From Dipteris shenzhenensis (taxonomy: Eukaryota; Polypodiophyta; Polypodiopsida; Gleicheniales), in assembly GCA_047967505.1 (NCBI GenBank), contig CM106541.1: a DNA stretch of 64,000 bases. One strand, 5' to 3'. Within the stretch, counting starts at the first letter, position 1, and the number at the start of each line of letters is the position of its first letter. The position numbers were made by a program, and so were the translations under genes. This document shows positions 1 to 10,999 of the stretch, piece by piece. A model generated the notes under the pieces. It was not told the origin of the DNA. It searched no databases and was given only the letters and a program-made list of their open reading frames with translations.

Positions 1-81
1 GGCATCCCCCACACTCTTGTTATTGATGTCATAATTAATGTGCAAATAAAGCTTTAACTATCGAGGCAAAGATTAAAAAAC

Positions 82-360
82 CACATCCATTCAGCATTGA
101 AGTGGGGGGATCCAGAATCCTTGTCACACTAGAAGAATTCCAAGTGTACAAATAGGCAGCAACATATATAATCTATTATACATTATTTCAATGGAATTAT
201 TCTAAGCAAGATTAAAAGGTTGAAGAAGGAACAACCATAAAGGATAAATTACTAGGACTGAAGACATTTTCTTTTTATAGAAAATTAAACAAGAATAATT
301 AGAATTTAATGAGGAATGGATCCCTAGGAAGCCTAATTCTAGCCGTGTGTATATCTATTG

Positions 361-405
<45 letters not shown>

Positions 406-881
406 CTAGAAATATTTTTAATGGAGTAAACAAATCTTTGAGATCTAAACTTTTCTAATTATCATTAGAATAAACCTTGTCATCTAATCTAAATTAAGAT
501 TATGCATATATATATATATATATATAATGGCTATTGACACATAAGCAAACATATCAAAATATAAAAGTATATATAAGTCTCGAATTATATGTATACATAC
601 AAGGTTCTATTAAATGTATATATAAGTCTCTATTTATACGTAAAGAGACTAATGATCGGGCGAAGCTCCATAAAGCAAGCATCAAGCCGATAGTGTTGAT
701 AAGATCAAATCAGGAATTGTGGGAACCAAACGTAAAAATAAGCCAAGAAAGCACATGGGCTAACAAGAGCACACAAGCTACCATAAATGAAAGCAATGCC
801 TCACATAAACATGCGATCTAGAAGAAAATCCATCGATAAGAAGAGCTAAGTTATTATATGAAAACATGGAAGAACATGCAG
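82..881 (+). repeat. Left arm of long inverted repeat (foldback-like element)
   Basis: This arm reads as the reverse complement of 8958-9862 over most of its length. Matching landmarks are the GAAGTGGGGGGATC block near the outer end, the ACTAGGACTGAAG block, the AC and AT microsatellites in mirrored order, and the GGAAGAACATGCAG block at the inner end. The left arm lacks about 20 bases present near the outer end of the right arm. Long arms around a non-coding centre resemble foldback or long-TIR Mutator-like elements. I see no transposase and no clear target duplication, so the family is not assigned. Confidence 0.75.
361..405. repeat. (AC)n(AT)n microsatellite
   Basis: Perfect AC dinucleotides run directly into AT dinucleotides. 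It lies inside the left inverted arm and has a GT/AT counterpart in the right arm. Confidence 0.95.
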
Positions 882-1950
882 TCCAAGAGAGCAAGCGAGA
901 GCAGATCATAGTCACATCACAGGTTGTACCAAGAAGGGCTAAGGTGGCGCACATAGTATAAATCATAACTACTATGACTAGTAGAGAGAAGTCGCCATGC
1001 ACCCAGTCAGTGAGCAAGGAAGCCCAGTACCGCGCAAGAGCGGAGAATAGAAGAAAGGCTCGTAAGAGCAAAAGATCGAGACTCCAGTGGCAGCAAAGAG
1101 GCCATGCACCTTAGAGCTAGTGAGATGGTCAACTGTGGCGACACGAGGAGAGAGCCGGCACACCAAGCTACAGAGAAGTGGGGGGGTCCCAAAGTACGAC
1201 AATGCCTTATCTTGATGGGTAGGGTAGAACACTTTACAAAAGACAAGAGGCCATGGCAATTAGCTAGAGAATCGATGAGGCAAACCAAGAAGGCAGAAAT
1301 GCGGGAGAGACAGAGCGTTGAGGAAGGTGTAGAAGAAAAGTTTGTTGAAAAGAGGAGGCAGAGAAGAAGCAAGAGGGGAGTAGTAATGTGAAGGGAGGCC
1401 AGGCAGCAGAGTGAGACTTGCAAGGAGGTAAGGTTGCATGAGGCAAGATAAGAATGAAGGGATAACGAATAAGGAGATCATAACTACGTAGAGGTGCACA
1501 GCCACTACACGATCGTGGGCGGTGGTTCCAGCATGTACTTAGGAGTTCTTTTAAGTTCCCAAGAATAGTATCTTGCCAAGGTAAGCCATGTTGTCCATAT
1601 TTAAAACAACCTTTCGCCAAGGGGATAGATTCCGAGACACAATTATAAATTAATTCTAGAATTTTCAATATTCATGGAAAAAACCAAGTTCAATCCCAGC
1701 AGCCTCCTATAAAAGCTCTTGCTATGGGAAACCAAAGTAAGTAAAAAATCAATACCCATCTAGTGTTGCCTGTACACATGTATGTTTGAACATATGTTGT
1801 ATTAAATTAATAAATTATTATCATATCACCATTAGAATTAACTATGGTACCATCACTTGAAACAACACATATTAGTATGTGTAAATGTGTAAGAGAGCAA
1901 ACAGAGAACAAGATAAAGAGAGAGAAAAATCAAGAGAGAGAGAAAAAGAA

Positions 1951-1991
<41 letters not shown>

Positions 1992-2059
1992 TTAACCCAA
2001 TCTAAGAAATTATGGTACATAAAAAAGATAAAGAGTTAGAAGATGGAAGGGTAGAGAGG

Positions 2060-2095
<36 letters not shown>

Positions 2096-2181
2096 GAGAG
2101 AGAGAGAGAGAATGTAAATGTGTGTGTGTGTGTGTGGCCCACTTCCAACCCAGAGGATAAGACCACATGGTAGGGAGTAAG
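882..2181. other. Purine-rich spacer inside the foldback-like element
   Basis: No coding similarity was seen. The open frames here come from purine-rich + strand sequence. GA-rich tracts lie at about 1900-1985 and 2055-2112, followed by a short GT tract at about 2119-2136. The stretch ends at GTAAG (2177-2181), the left target-site copy of Copia-1. Confidence 0.7.
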
Positions 2182-2912
2182 TGTTAGATATCAATGCTCC
2201 ACTCTCGTGTAACTACGCAGGAACCAGTTAACTCTACTTGTAAGCCCCCCATATAAGGAGAAGGCATTTGAGTAGCTCGGTTATCTGGTAGATCCTGGTT
2301 TGACACCAGATGGGGGCCATTTGTGGCCTGATGGCTGGATGGCTTCAGATAGAGTTGGCACACTGCCAACTAGGCTACATGCAAGTGCGGGAAGGCATCC
2401 CTTGACTGATCGCACTGAGTGTAGACGGAGCATTTCCTGGGGTAGCCCACTCTCGGGTTGCGGGGCCCGTTTGGACCCTCAGATGATCCCGGATGGCTAT
2501 GGGCCAAACGGAGACCATAGGTTAGTTGCTCTGTTTTGTGCACCAATTCTATCGTATGGTCGGTGGCCTATTTCGGGATGGACCCCCAGTCAACCGTTTT
2601 GGGCGGACTGGGTCGGCCACCCAATTGAGCCTAACCGACTACAACTGGTGGCTATATAAGAGCAAGCCCATGAAGCCCATTCTATCACTGGCTATAGCAA
2701 CCTTGATTCCTTAGCATCCAACCTCCGTCTTCTACTATTTCCAGCATGCCATCGAAGCTTCTTTCACAGGAGCGCATGGTTGGGAGGCAGTGCCATCTAT
2801 TGTATTAGTTCTATGGTAATCAAATTTTTGATTCTCCATACTATCTTGTTTTCTCTCTTGTATATGAGATCCTGTTATCTGTTGAGCACAGACGTTGTAT
2901 TATTTTCTTACA
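2182..2912 (+). repeat. 5' LTR of Copia-1
   Basis: About 731 bp, TG...CA ends, nearly colinear with 7403-8125. The motif GGCTATATAAGAGCAAG near 2650-2667 is a likely TATA region of the LTR promoter. Confidence 0.93.
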
Positions 2913-2924
2913 TGGTATCAGAGC
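2913..2924 (+). other. Primer binding site, initiator-Met tRNA type
   Basis: TGGTATCAGAGC directly follows the 5' LTR. It matches the PBS complementary to the 3' end of plant initiator methionine tRNA, used to prime minus-strand DNA synthesis. Confidence 0.9.
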
Positions 2925-2982
2925 CTAGACTCTAGCAAGAAGATCTGGTAGTGTGTTTCTGTTTGCGAGCAGATTGTGAGAG

Positions 2983-3860
2983 ATGGCCCAGCCCTCAAGA
3001 CTACGAATCCCACCATTCGGCGAAAGCGAAAAGTTGGACAGCTCTAACTATCCTCTCTGAAAGTTCAAGATGAAGGCCATCCTAAGTGCATATGACCTTT
3101 GGGACACTGCTACTGGGGTGGACGTAAGGTCAGGGATCTAGCCAATGCAGGACAATAGATAGTACCAACTGCAGATGAGATTCTCGCATGGACAAGAAGA
3201 AATGCAGATGCACTGTGTTTTATTGTCTGCAGTGTTAGTGATTCCGCCATGGCGTTAATTCAACATGTCACAACAGCGGAGGAGGCATGGATGGTCTTGA
3301 AAAATCAGTACGAGACCACGAATCAGACACAGATTCAAAATCTGGAGACTCAACTCGCGAACGAGAAGTTGTCTGAGTCTGAAGCGATAGAGAAGCTCAT
3401 CACCAGGGTGAAGAATTTGCGTGATCAGATGATTATGATTGGCATCACCATCACCAGCGAGAATCTAGCATGAAGATGCATGCGGATTCTCCCACCAAAG
3501 TACGACGGTCTTGTTACGGCACTGAATACGTAGAACAAAAATCTACCCCTCAACTTTGAGAATTTTAGCACGATGCTTTTGAGGAGGAGATGCATCAAAA
3601 GACGAGGACTGGAGAAGATCCGGCTTTCTGGACCAGATCAAAGAAAGGTAAGGGTAAGGACTCTGGTAACCCATCTTCTTCTGATGATAAAAAGAGAAAG
3701 AAGAAGATCAAGTGCTTCTATTGCAACAAGGCAGGGCACAAGCAGAATGAGTGCCGAAAGAAGATTGCAGATGAGAAGAACGGAGTAAAGAAAGAGTCTA
3801 GCAACAGCACGCAGGCTGTACCAATAGAGCTATTCATAGCAATTGAGAAGATTTGCACGG
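2983..3860 (+). pseudogene. Copia-1 gag (UBN2-type capsid and CCHC knuckle), broken
   Basis: The start chosen is the ATG at 2983 (MAQPS...), which opens a typical Copia Gag N-terminus. In-frame stops interrupt it within the first 60 codons, and an open piece resumes at 3249-3473 with the UBN2-like block on alanine/tryptophan-containing helices. After further frame changes, a CCHC zinc knuckle is clear at about 3713-3754 (C-x2-C-x4-H-x4-C: CFYC, GHKQNEC). The knuckle normally packages element RNA into virus-like particles. Several stops and at least one frameshift mean no full Gag can be made. Confidence 0.85.
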
Positions 3861-3883
3861 AGGCAGTTCATGTACCTATGGAT

Positions 3884-6800
3884 GAACCATGGATCATTGA
3901 TAGTGGTGCATCGCACCACATGACCAGTCGGAAGGATTGATATACCTCTCTACAGCCGGTAGGAAATGACATCATGGTAGCAGTCAGCAATGATGCAAAA
4001 TGTCAAGCAAAAGGAAAGGGTACGATTGCTCTCAAGTCAGATGGAGTTGTAAAACAGTTGTTCGATGTTCTTTATGTGCCAGATATCAAGAGGAACTTGT
4101 TGTCCATTTTTGCGATCACGGATCGGGACCTCAAAGTTCAATTCGATAAGAATGGTGCACAGATCCTAGATCTTCAAGGAAAGGTCGTTGGTAAAGGTAC
4201 ACGGCGCAACAACATTTACGAACTCTCAACATTTAGTGCTTGAGCAGATGTGAAGAACACTAAGCTGTGGCATGAGAGGTTTGGTCATCTAAACCTTAGT
4301 TCTTTGAAGGAGATGCATAAAAGTGGAATGATTGTAGACCTACCAAAAATTTCAGATCTGTCCGATGTACGTGAAGCTTGCATGATAGGCAAGCAGCATC
4401 GGCAGTCCTTTCCTAAAGAGGCCAACAGAGCAAAGGCTCCTCTAGAGCTCGTTCACATGGACCTCTGTGGAAAGATGGAGACGAAAGCTTTGGGTGGTTC
4501 CTTCTACTTCATGACATTGATCGACGACTACAGTAGAAGGATATGGATATACTTCCTGAAGACGAAAGACGAGGCTTTCAGTAGGTTAAGACGAATTTTA
4601 GAATTGCGAGTAAAGAAAAAGAATCGCAAGTACCTGGAAAAAGTGAAAAAAGTAAGGCTCCGCTTATCCTTTCTCTTCCGCTCTTGGTTGCTTCAATGAA
4701 ATGAGGAGAGAATGAGAATGAATGAATGGAAAGAAGAGTATATATAAGAAAAACTAGCCCACTCCTCCCACTCACGCATAAATTTGAATTTTTAAAAAAG
4801 AGAGGGAAATTTGAATCCATTCCTCTAGATAAATTTGAATTCAAATTTATGTTCAACATTCTTCTTGATACTTTCTTCTCGTACGTTCCTTTTGAATTCA
4901 AATTTGTGTTCAACATTCTTCTTGATACTTTCTTCTCGTAAGTCCCTCTTCATTCTTCTCGTAAGTCAAATCTTATTTGTTGCTCTTGCTCGTGATAGTT
5001 CTATAAGGAATGGCATGTAATGGTTGAGAAAGAATCGGGGAGGAAGGTGAAGAAGCTGAGATCAGACAGAGTTGGAGAGTTCACATCGATTGAATTCGAA
5101 AGTTACTGCAAAAGTCACGGAATCAAGAGGCAGAAACCCCCGCCACATACATCACAGCAAAATGGAGTAGCAGAACGCAAGATGCGCGTCATCTGTGAAA
5201 TGGGCTGGAGTATGATGAAAGGGAAAGATTTGCCAAAGACTTTCTGGGCTGAAGCATGTAACACTGCAGTTTACATCCTCAATCGTAGCTACACGAAGGC
5301 TGTGAACGGGATGACTCCACTGCAAGCCTTTTCTGGTAAGAAACCTTCAGCTGCACATTTCAGAGTTTTTGGATGTGACTGTTTTGTGCATGTCCCTAAT
5401 GCTACCTGGACCAAATGGGAACCGAAGAGCCGGAAGTGTATTTTCTTGGGCTACAATGAAGAGGCGAAGGGTTACCATCTCTATAACCCTGTTACCAAGA
5501 AGGTAATTGTAAGTCGCGATGTGGTCTTCTCAATTGGAGGAGGATGTCTACTTCCCAGACAACCAAGACTAGGATATCCATCCAAATACCACCACCAATA
5601 GCAGACCGAACTCCCCCAACGGTGCTTGGGAGGTTTCAAGACAAAGAAGATAAGAAGAGCCTGCAGAACCACAACGGCAACGGCCATTCCCAAAGTGGGT
5701 AAAGCAGCTTTTGGATAGCAGAGAACCTCCAACCATTGAGGAGGAACCATCCGAACATTGCCGGTCCAAGAGATTAGAGGAGCAAAGAAGGGCGTAGGAA
5801 CACTTGCTCAACTATGCTTTGATGACAGAAGTGATCCGTGCTGATGAACCCAAGTGTCTTGAAGAGGCACAGGGCGATGATAGGTGGATGGAGGCTATGC
5901 AGTCGGAGTATGGCTCCATAATGAAGAACAACACTTGGGACCTTGTGGATCGACCACTAAAATGCAAGGTAATTGGAACCAAGTTGGTGTACAAGACCAA
6001 GTACAAGTCCGACGGCATGTTGGATAAGTACAAGGCTCAGCTCATGGCAAAAGGATTTGCACAGGTACATGGTTTTGATTATCAAGATACTTTTGCTCCC
6101 ACAGCTCAACTAACCACAATTCGTAGTGTTTTGGCTTTAGCTGCCCAGGGAAGTTGGCTCGTGTTTTAGATGGATGTGAAATCTACCTTTCTGAATGGAG
6201 ATCTCAAGGAGGAGGTCTACGTGGAACAGCCACCAGGTTTTGAGATCCCCCATTCAGAAGGTAAAGTCTGCAAACTAAAGAAGGCACTTTACAGGCTGAA
6301 ACAGGCCCCACAAGCGTGGTACCAGCGAATTGATGCCTACTTTCTGCAAAACGGGTTCAGGAGGAGCCCATCTGATGCAAATTTGTATATCTTCAGAGGA
6401 GGAGGCAGGTGTATGATCGTGGTCCTTTATGTGGATGACCTTGTCATAACAGGGAACCATGAAGAGAAGATCTCGCAGACGAAGCATTTGCTAGGAAGAG
6501 AGTTTGAAATGATAGACCTCGGACTGATGCATTTTTGTTTGGGGATTGAAGTTTGGCAGGAGCCGAAATAGATCTTCATTTCACAGCTGAAATATGCTGG
6601 AGAGATACTGAAGGCATTTGGCATGGCTGAGTGCAAAATAGTTGGTACCCCTATGGAGGTTGATGCGAAGCTCTCAAACGAGGATTTATCACCACTGGTG
6701 GATGAAGCGAAGTACAGAAGGCTTGTGGGTAGCTTAATTTACCTGTGCAACACATGGCCAGACATCAGTTTTGCGACTGGTGTACTAAGCAGGTTTTCCA

Positions 6801-7348
6801 ATAAGCCCCGGGAGAACCATTGGAGGGTAGGGATGCGGGTGCTGAAATACATCAAAGGCACACTTGATTATGGCATCACCTATACCAAGGGCAACATCTT
6901 GACCGGATTCTGTGACTTGGATTGGGGGCAGGAGACATGGACAGCAGGAGATTAGTGACAGTGTACTGTTTCTCACTTGGATCTAGAGTTGTGTCATGGG
7001 TCAGCAAGAAGCAACCCACAGTTGCTCTTTCTTCTACCGAGGCCGAGTACAAATCTGCATGCTTTGCTTCTTGCAAAGCAGTGTGGTTCAGGAGGATTTT
7101 GGGGGACATGGGTGCAGTGCAGAACAAGCCTACGCAGTTATCATGTGACAATCAGAGTTGCATGGCGATTGCAAAGAACCCGGTGTTGCACGCTTGCACA
7201 AAACACATTGAGATTCAATATCACTTTGTATGCGAGCTGTCATGGATGGAGAGGTCGATTTAGTGTGTACTGTCCGACTACAGAGAATGCTACAGACATC
7301 TTCACGAAGGCTCTTGTAAGAGACTTGCTGGAGAGGCATCTTCATTGA
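3884..7348 (+). pseudogene. Copia-1 pol (protease, integrase, RT, RNase H), broken
   Basis: Domains run in Copia order. Protease carries WIIDSGASHHMTS near 3890-3930. The GAG_pre-integrase block starts KLWHERFGHLN near 4262. The integrase core has the first Asp (HMDLCGK) and IDDYSR near 4450-4535. The integrase is split by an insertion (4588-5004) and resumes at about 5005 with HTSQQNGVAERK near 5143-5180, which holds the catalytic Glu. RT starts near 5804 and has the catalytic LYVDDLV at about 6424-6445. RNase H has STEAEYKSA near 7033 and the C-terminal DIFTKAL near 7298. Stops, for example at 6167-6169 and 6569-6571, and frame changes at 5600-5800, 6930 and 7262 make it non-functional. Confidence 0.92.
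4588..5004. mobile_element. About 417-bp insertion in the Copia-1 integrase
   Basis: Integrase coding sequence stops making sense after ...AGTAGGTT and resumes at AAGGAATGGCATGTAATGG in the correct frame, so this block was inserted. It contains two near-identical units of about 65 bp (GAATTCAAATTT, then TTCAACATTCTTCTTGATAC, then TTCTTCTCGTA; units begin near 4836 and 4893). I cannot see clear terminal inverted repeats or an unambiguous target duplication, and the family is unknown. It may be a small non-autonomous element. Confidence 0.6.
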
Positions 7349-7402
7349 CTTGGCATCGGGCCGAAAAAGTAAGTTCACTTGCGGGTGGACATTGAGGGGG
7401 GG

Positions 7403-8125
7403 TGTTAGATATCATTGCTCCACTCTCGTGTAACTACCAGCTAACTCTACTTGTAAGCCCCCCATATGAGGAGAAGGCATTTCAGTAGCTCGGTTATCCA
7501 GTAGATCCTGGTTTGACACCAGATGGGGGCCATGTGTGGCCTAATGGCTTGATGGCTTCAGATAGAGTTGGCACACCGACAACTAGGCTACATGCATTTG
7601 CGGGAAGGCATCCCTTGACTAACCGCACTGAGGGTAGATAGAGAGTTTCTTGGGGTAGCCCACTCTCGGGTTGCGGGGCTCGTTTGGAGCCTCAAATGAT
7701 CCCGGATGGCTGTGAGCCGAACAGAGACCGTAGGTTAGTTGCTCTGTTTTGCGTACCAGTTCTATCGTATGGTCGGTGGCCTATTTCGGGACCGACCCCC
7801 AGTTGACCGTTTTGGGCAGACTAGGTCAGCCACCCAATTGAGCCTAACCGACTACGACTAGTGGCTATATAAGAGCAAGCCTGTGAAGCCCATTTTATCA
7901 CTGGGTATAGCAACCCTGATTCCTTAGCATCCAGCCTCCATCTTCTATTGTTTCTAGCATGCCATTGAAGCTTCTTTCACAGGAGCGCATGGTTGGGAGG
8001 CAGTGCCATCTATTGTATCAGTTCTATAGTAATCAAATTTTTGATTCTCCATACTATCTTGTTTTCTCTCTTGTGTATGAGATCCTATTATCTGTTGAGC
8101 ACAGACGTTGTATTATTTTCTTACA
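7403..8125 (+). repeat. 3' LTR of Copia-1
   Basis: About 723 bp, preceded by the polypurine tract ATTGAGGGGGGG. It pairs with 2182-2912 but with many substitutions and small indels, consistent with an old insertion. Confidence 0.93.
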
Positions 8126-8957
8126 GCAAGCCCACCATGTGGAACTTACTCCCCACCTATGTGTAATAAAAAGGTTGACAATGTTGTACTGTGGTAAAGT
8201 AGATAAGTGGTACTTGTGTTGGCATAGTAGCCCATTTCCATTCGCCATAAGAGCGTGTTTTCATGTGTTCTGCATAAGAAATATAGTATTTAGCATCGAA
8301 GATAAGGGCCAATCTTTGATCTTAACAAGTCACTGATCCAACACTTGATAACTTTTCAAGAATCAGCTGATTAATGAAAGATTGAGTTGGGTAAGCATAC
8401 TAGTCCATTCACCGTATATAATCGGTAATCTCCCAAGAATCAGTTGATTAATGAAATATTAGAATTGGACAAGAATACAAAACAACTCATCGAGCCCAAA
8501 TATAGTAACCTTATCAACAATTGGATGATTAATGAGAGGTTCAGTTGGATTACAAATAGCAAATCAATAAAAGTAGAGAGATTAATAACTAGGCTAAATC
8601 ATGATTGTATGGTACTAGCCCAACCAAAGGCTAGTAGGAAAAATGAATGTGTGTGTTTGCATTTAAAATTTCCTTCAAGAATTAACCATACAATCAGATT
8701 TAGACTAGAGATTACTCAATCTAATAATAACTCGCTACTTGAAAATATAATAGAATTGATTGCATCATTCCATTACAATGATTTACCAAGTGGTATTCAT
8801 AACAGTTTGCTAGAGTAGTTAAGCCTTTTTGCCAATTAATCGAGGAGTGGGGAACTATACCTGCCAACCAACTAGACAAAAAATCATAGTTAGAAAATTA
8901 TGATATTTGTGTGGGTGCCAGGTATCCAGGCATCCCCCACACACTTGTTATCGATGT
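8126..8957. repeat. AT-rich spacer with degenerate ~80-bp repeats
   Basis: Three imperfect copies of a block of the type CAAGAATCAGNTGATTAATGA start near 8357, 8433 and 8516. One open frame of 124 codons (8444-8818) covers two of them but shows no recognisable domain and is rich in Asn, Ile, Leu and Lys, as expected from AT-rich DNA. The segment ends with a 30-bp direct repeat (8929-8958) of the first 30 bases of the window. Confidence 0.5.
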
Positions 8958-9364
8958 CTGCGTGTTCTTCCATGGTTTTATAGAATAACTTAGCTCTTCT
9001 AGTCGATGGATTTTCTTCTAGATGGTATGTTTATGTGAGGCATTGCTTGCATTTATGGTAGCCTATGTGCTCCTATTAGCCTGTGTGCTTTCCTAGCTTA
9101 TTTCTACATTTGTTGGTTCCCACAACACCTGATTCAATCTTATCAACACTATCGGCTTGATGCTTGCTTTACGGAGCTTTGCCCGATCATTAGTCTCTTT
9201 ACGTATAAATAGAGACTTATATATTTACATATATATAGAGACTTATATATACGTATATATAGAGACTTATATATACGTTTAATAGAACCTTGTATATATT
9301 TACATATAATTAGAGACTTATATATACTTTTATATTTTGATATGTTTGCTTATGTGTCAATAGC

Positions 9365-9401
<37 letters not shown>

Positions 9402-9521
9402 TAATCTTAATTTAGATTAGATGACAGGGTTTATTCTAATGATAATTAGAAAAGTTTGGATCTCAAAGATTTGTTTACTCCATAAAAAATATTTATATAT
9501 ATATGTGTGTGTGTGTGTGTG

Positions 9522-9558
<37 letters not shown>

Positions 9559-9862
9559 AATAGATATACACTTGGCTAGAATTAGATTTACGCTTCCTAG
9601 GGATCCATTCCTCATTAAATTCTAATTATTCTTGTTTAATTTTTCTATAAAACAAAATTTCTTCAGTCCTAGTAATTTATTCTTTATGGTTGTTCCTTCT
9701 TTAACCTATCAATCTTGCTTAGAATAATTCCATTGAAATAATGTATAATAGATTATATATATTGATGCCTATTTGTACACTTGGAATTCTTCTAGTGTGA
9801 CAAGGATTTTAGATCCCCCCACTTCAATGCTCAATGGGGAGCACATACTTAAGATGGATGTG
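8958..9862 (-). repeat. Right arm of long inverted repeat (foldback-like element)
   Basis: This is the inverted partner of 82-881. The inner boundary is sharp: the match starts at CTGCGTGTTCTTCC (8958) against GAAGAACATGCAG ending at 881. The AT tract (about 9368-9398) and GT tract (about 9503-9557) mirror the left arm's tracts, though lengths differ through microsatellite drift. The two arms enclose about 8 kb, of which 5.9 kb is the later Copia-1 insertion. Confidence 0.75.
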
Positions 9863-10169
9863 ATTTGGGAAAATATGGAAAAAATTAGAGACAAATGAAG
9901 GGGAAAATAAGGAAATTTTGAGAGGGGAAAAATTAGGAAAATTAAGGGGGAAATATAGAAAAAGATTAGGGAAAATTTAAGGGAAGATAAGGTGAGTTTA
10001 GGAAAAAATAAGATGAAATTTTAGGGAAGTTAAGATAAAATACAGTAAAAGAGGAAGAAATTAAGGGAAGTTAAGAAGTGAAATAAGAAATGTAAGGAAA
10101 AAATAAAAAAATTTAAGAAATTAAGTGGATGCAAGAGAAAAAGGGAATAGTAAGTGTGTGCTGTGTGTG

Positions 10170-10216
<47 letters not shown>

Positions 10217-10576
10217 CAAAACGGAGTCCACACCATGAGTTTGCTAACTATAAAGCACATTCAAAGTGGAAAAAATGTGTATATATGTGTGTGCGTGGGA
10301 TAATAGTTGGTCCCTTTTGTACACATGTTCTAGATGGTAGTATACTCAATGAAGTGATCCCATTTATCATATGCTCTAACAAACTCTCTTAAATTGCACT
10401 AGACAATTTAAGGGTGTTTTACAAAAATATTTTTGATTTTGTGGAGTAAAAATTGCATCATGAAATTATGGCAACAAAGATGAAGAAGAAGAAAATAGAA
10501 CTAAGTGCATATCAAGCTATAGATAAAGTACATATTCTAGTGAGTACCAAGTTGATGCGAACAAATAATTAAGTTT
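9863..10576. other. A/G-rich unassigned stretch with (GA)n
   Basis: A strongly purine-rich + strand of AAGGGGAAAATAAGG-like runs, with a perfect GA tract at about 10171-10212. No coding similarity was seen. Confidence 0.7.
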
Positions 10577-10813
10577 TGACAAAATATGAAGAGGGGAGAG
10601 GAGAAGAGTGGAGATGAAGAGAGAGGGCACAACTAGAGAGCACACCGCAAATGACTAACTATACACTAGATTTAGTTGAAAATGTAGAATATATACAAAC
10701 CCATTTAGGATTAGGGTTAGGGCATCTAACCCTTTCCTTTATAGCACTAACACTCTGTAAGTGTTAGTGCTATGCACATATGATCACATGATGTTGAGCG
10801 TGATCTATCAACA
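10577..10813 (-). repeat. 3' LTR of Copia-3
   Basis: Closely matches 17777-18007. Ends are TG...CA on both strands' reading (TGACAAAATATG to TATCAACA on the + strand). It contains a telomere-like TTAGGGTTAGGG stretch, which is only a short motif. Confidence 0.9.
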
Positions 10814-10999
10814 CCTTCCCTCAAGATCAACATCATGAAGTAGGCCTTCCCTCAAGATGATGATTCTAGGGAATCGAAGAAGGACTGAGCATTACATTCC
10901 ATCACATCCCTTTGATGGGAATGTCCTTCCTCTGTGTCAAACCAAGAGCTAGTCGATGTTTCTCGAAAATCTCTTTACCAAGTGGTTTGGTAAAGATGT

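Larger units (their letters stand above)
2182..8125 (+). mobile_element. Copia-1: degenerate Ty1/copia LTR retrotransposon
   Basis: The element has two LTRs starting TGTTAGATATC and ending TTACA, a primer site TGGTATCAGAGC abutting the 5' LTR (2913-2924), and a polypurine tract just before the 3' LTR (about 7391-7402). Internal order is gag, protease, integrase, RT, RNase H, which is the Copia order. Flanking pentamers are GTAAG (2177-2181) and GCAAG (8126-8130), a target duplication with one substitution. The LTRs differ at many sites and the frame is broken repeatedly, so this is an old, non-autonomous copy. It sits in the centre of the foldback-like element. Confidence 0.93.

Noticed and set aside
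2913-2924. TGGTATCAGAGC words as tRNA genes
   Set aside because: They recur next to LTRs at five elements and are primer binding sites. No cloverleaf sequence surrounds them.
8444-8818. 124-codon frame as a host gene
   Set aside because: AT-rich composition, overlap with degenerate repeats, no conserved motif and no splice or promoter context.
10030-10392. Open frames on both strands over the GA tract
   Set aside because: They encode only Ser-Leu or Arg-Glu dipeptide runs from the microsatellite. The same holds for frames near 22743-23065, 26327-26606, 34351-34674 and 55269-55869.
10680-10740. Telomere-like TTAGGGTTAGGG
   Set aside because: Only two or three units occur inside the Copia-3 LTRs (also at 17905). 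This is too short to be an interstitial telomere.
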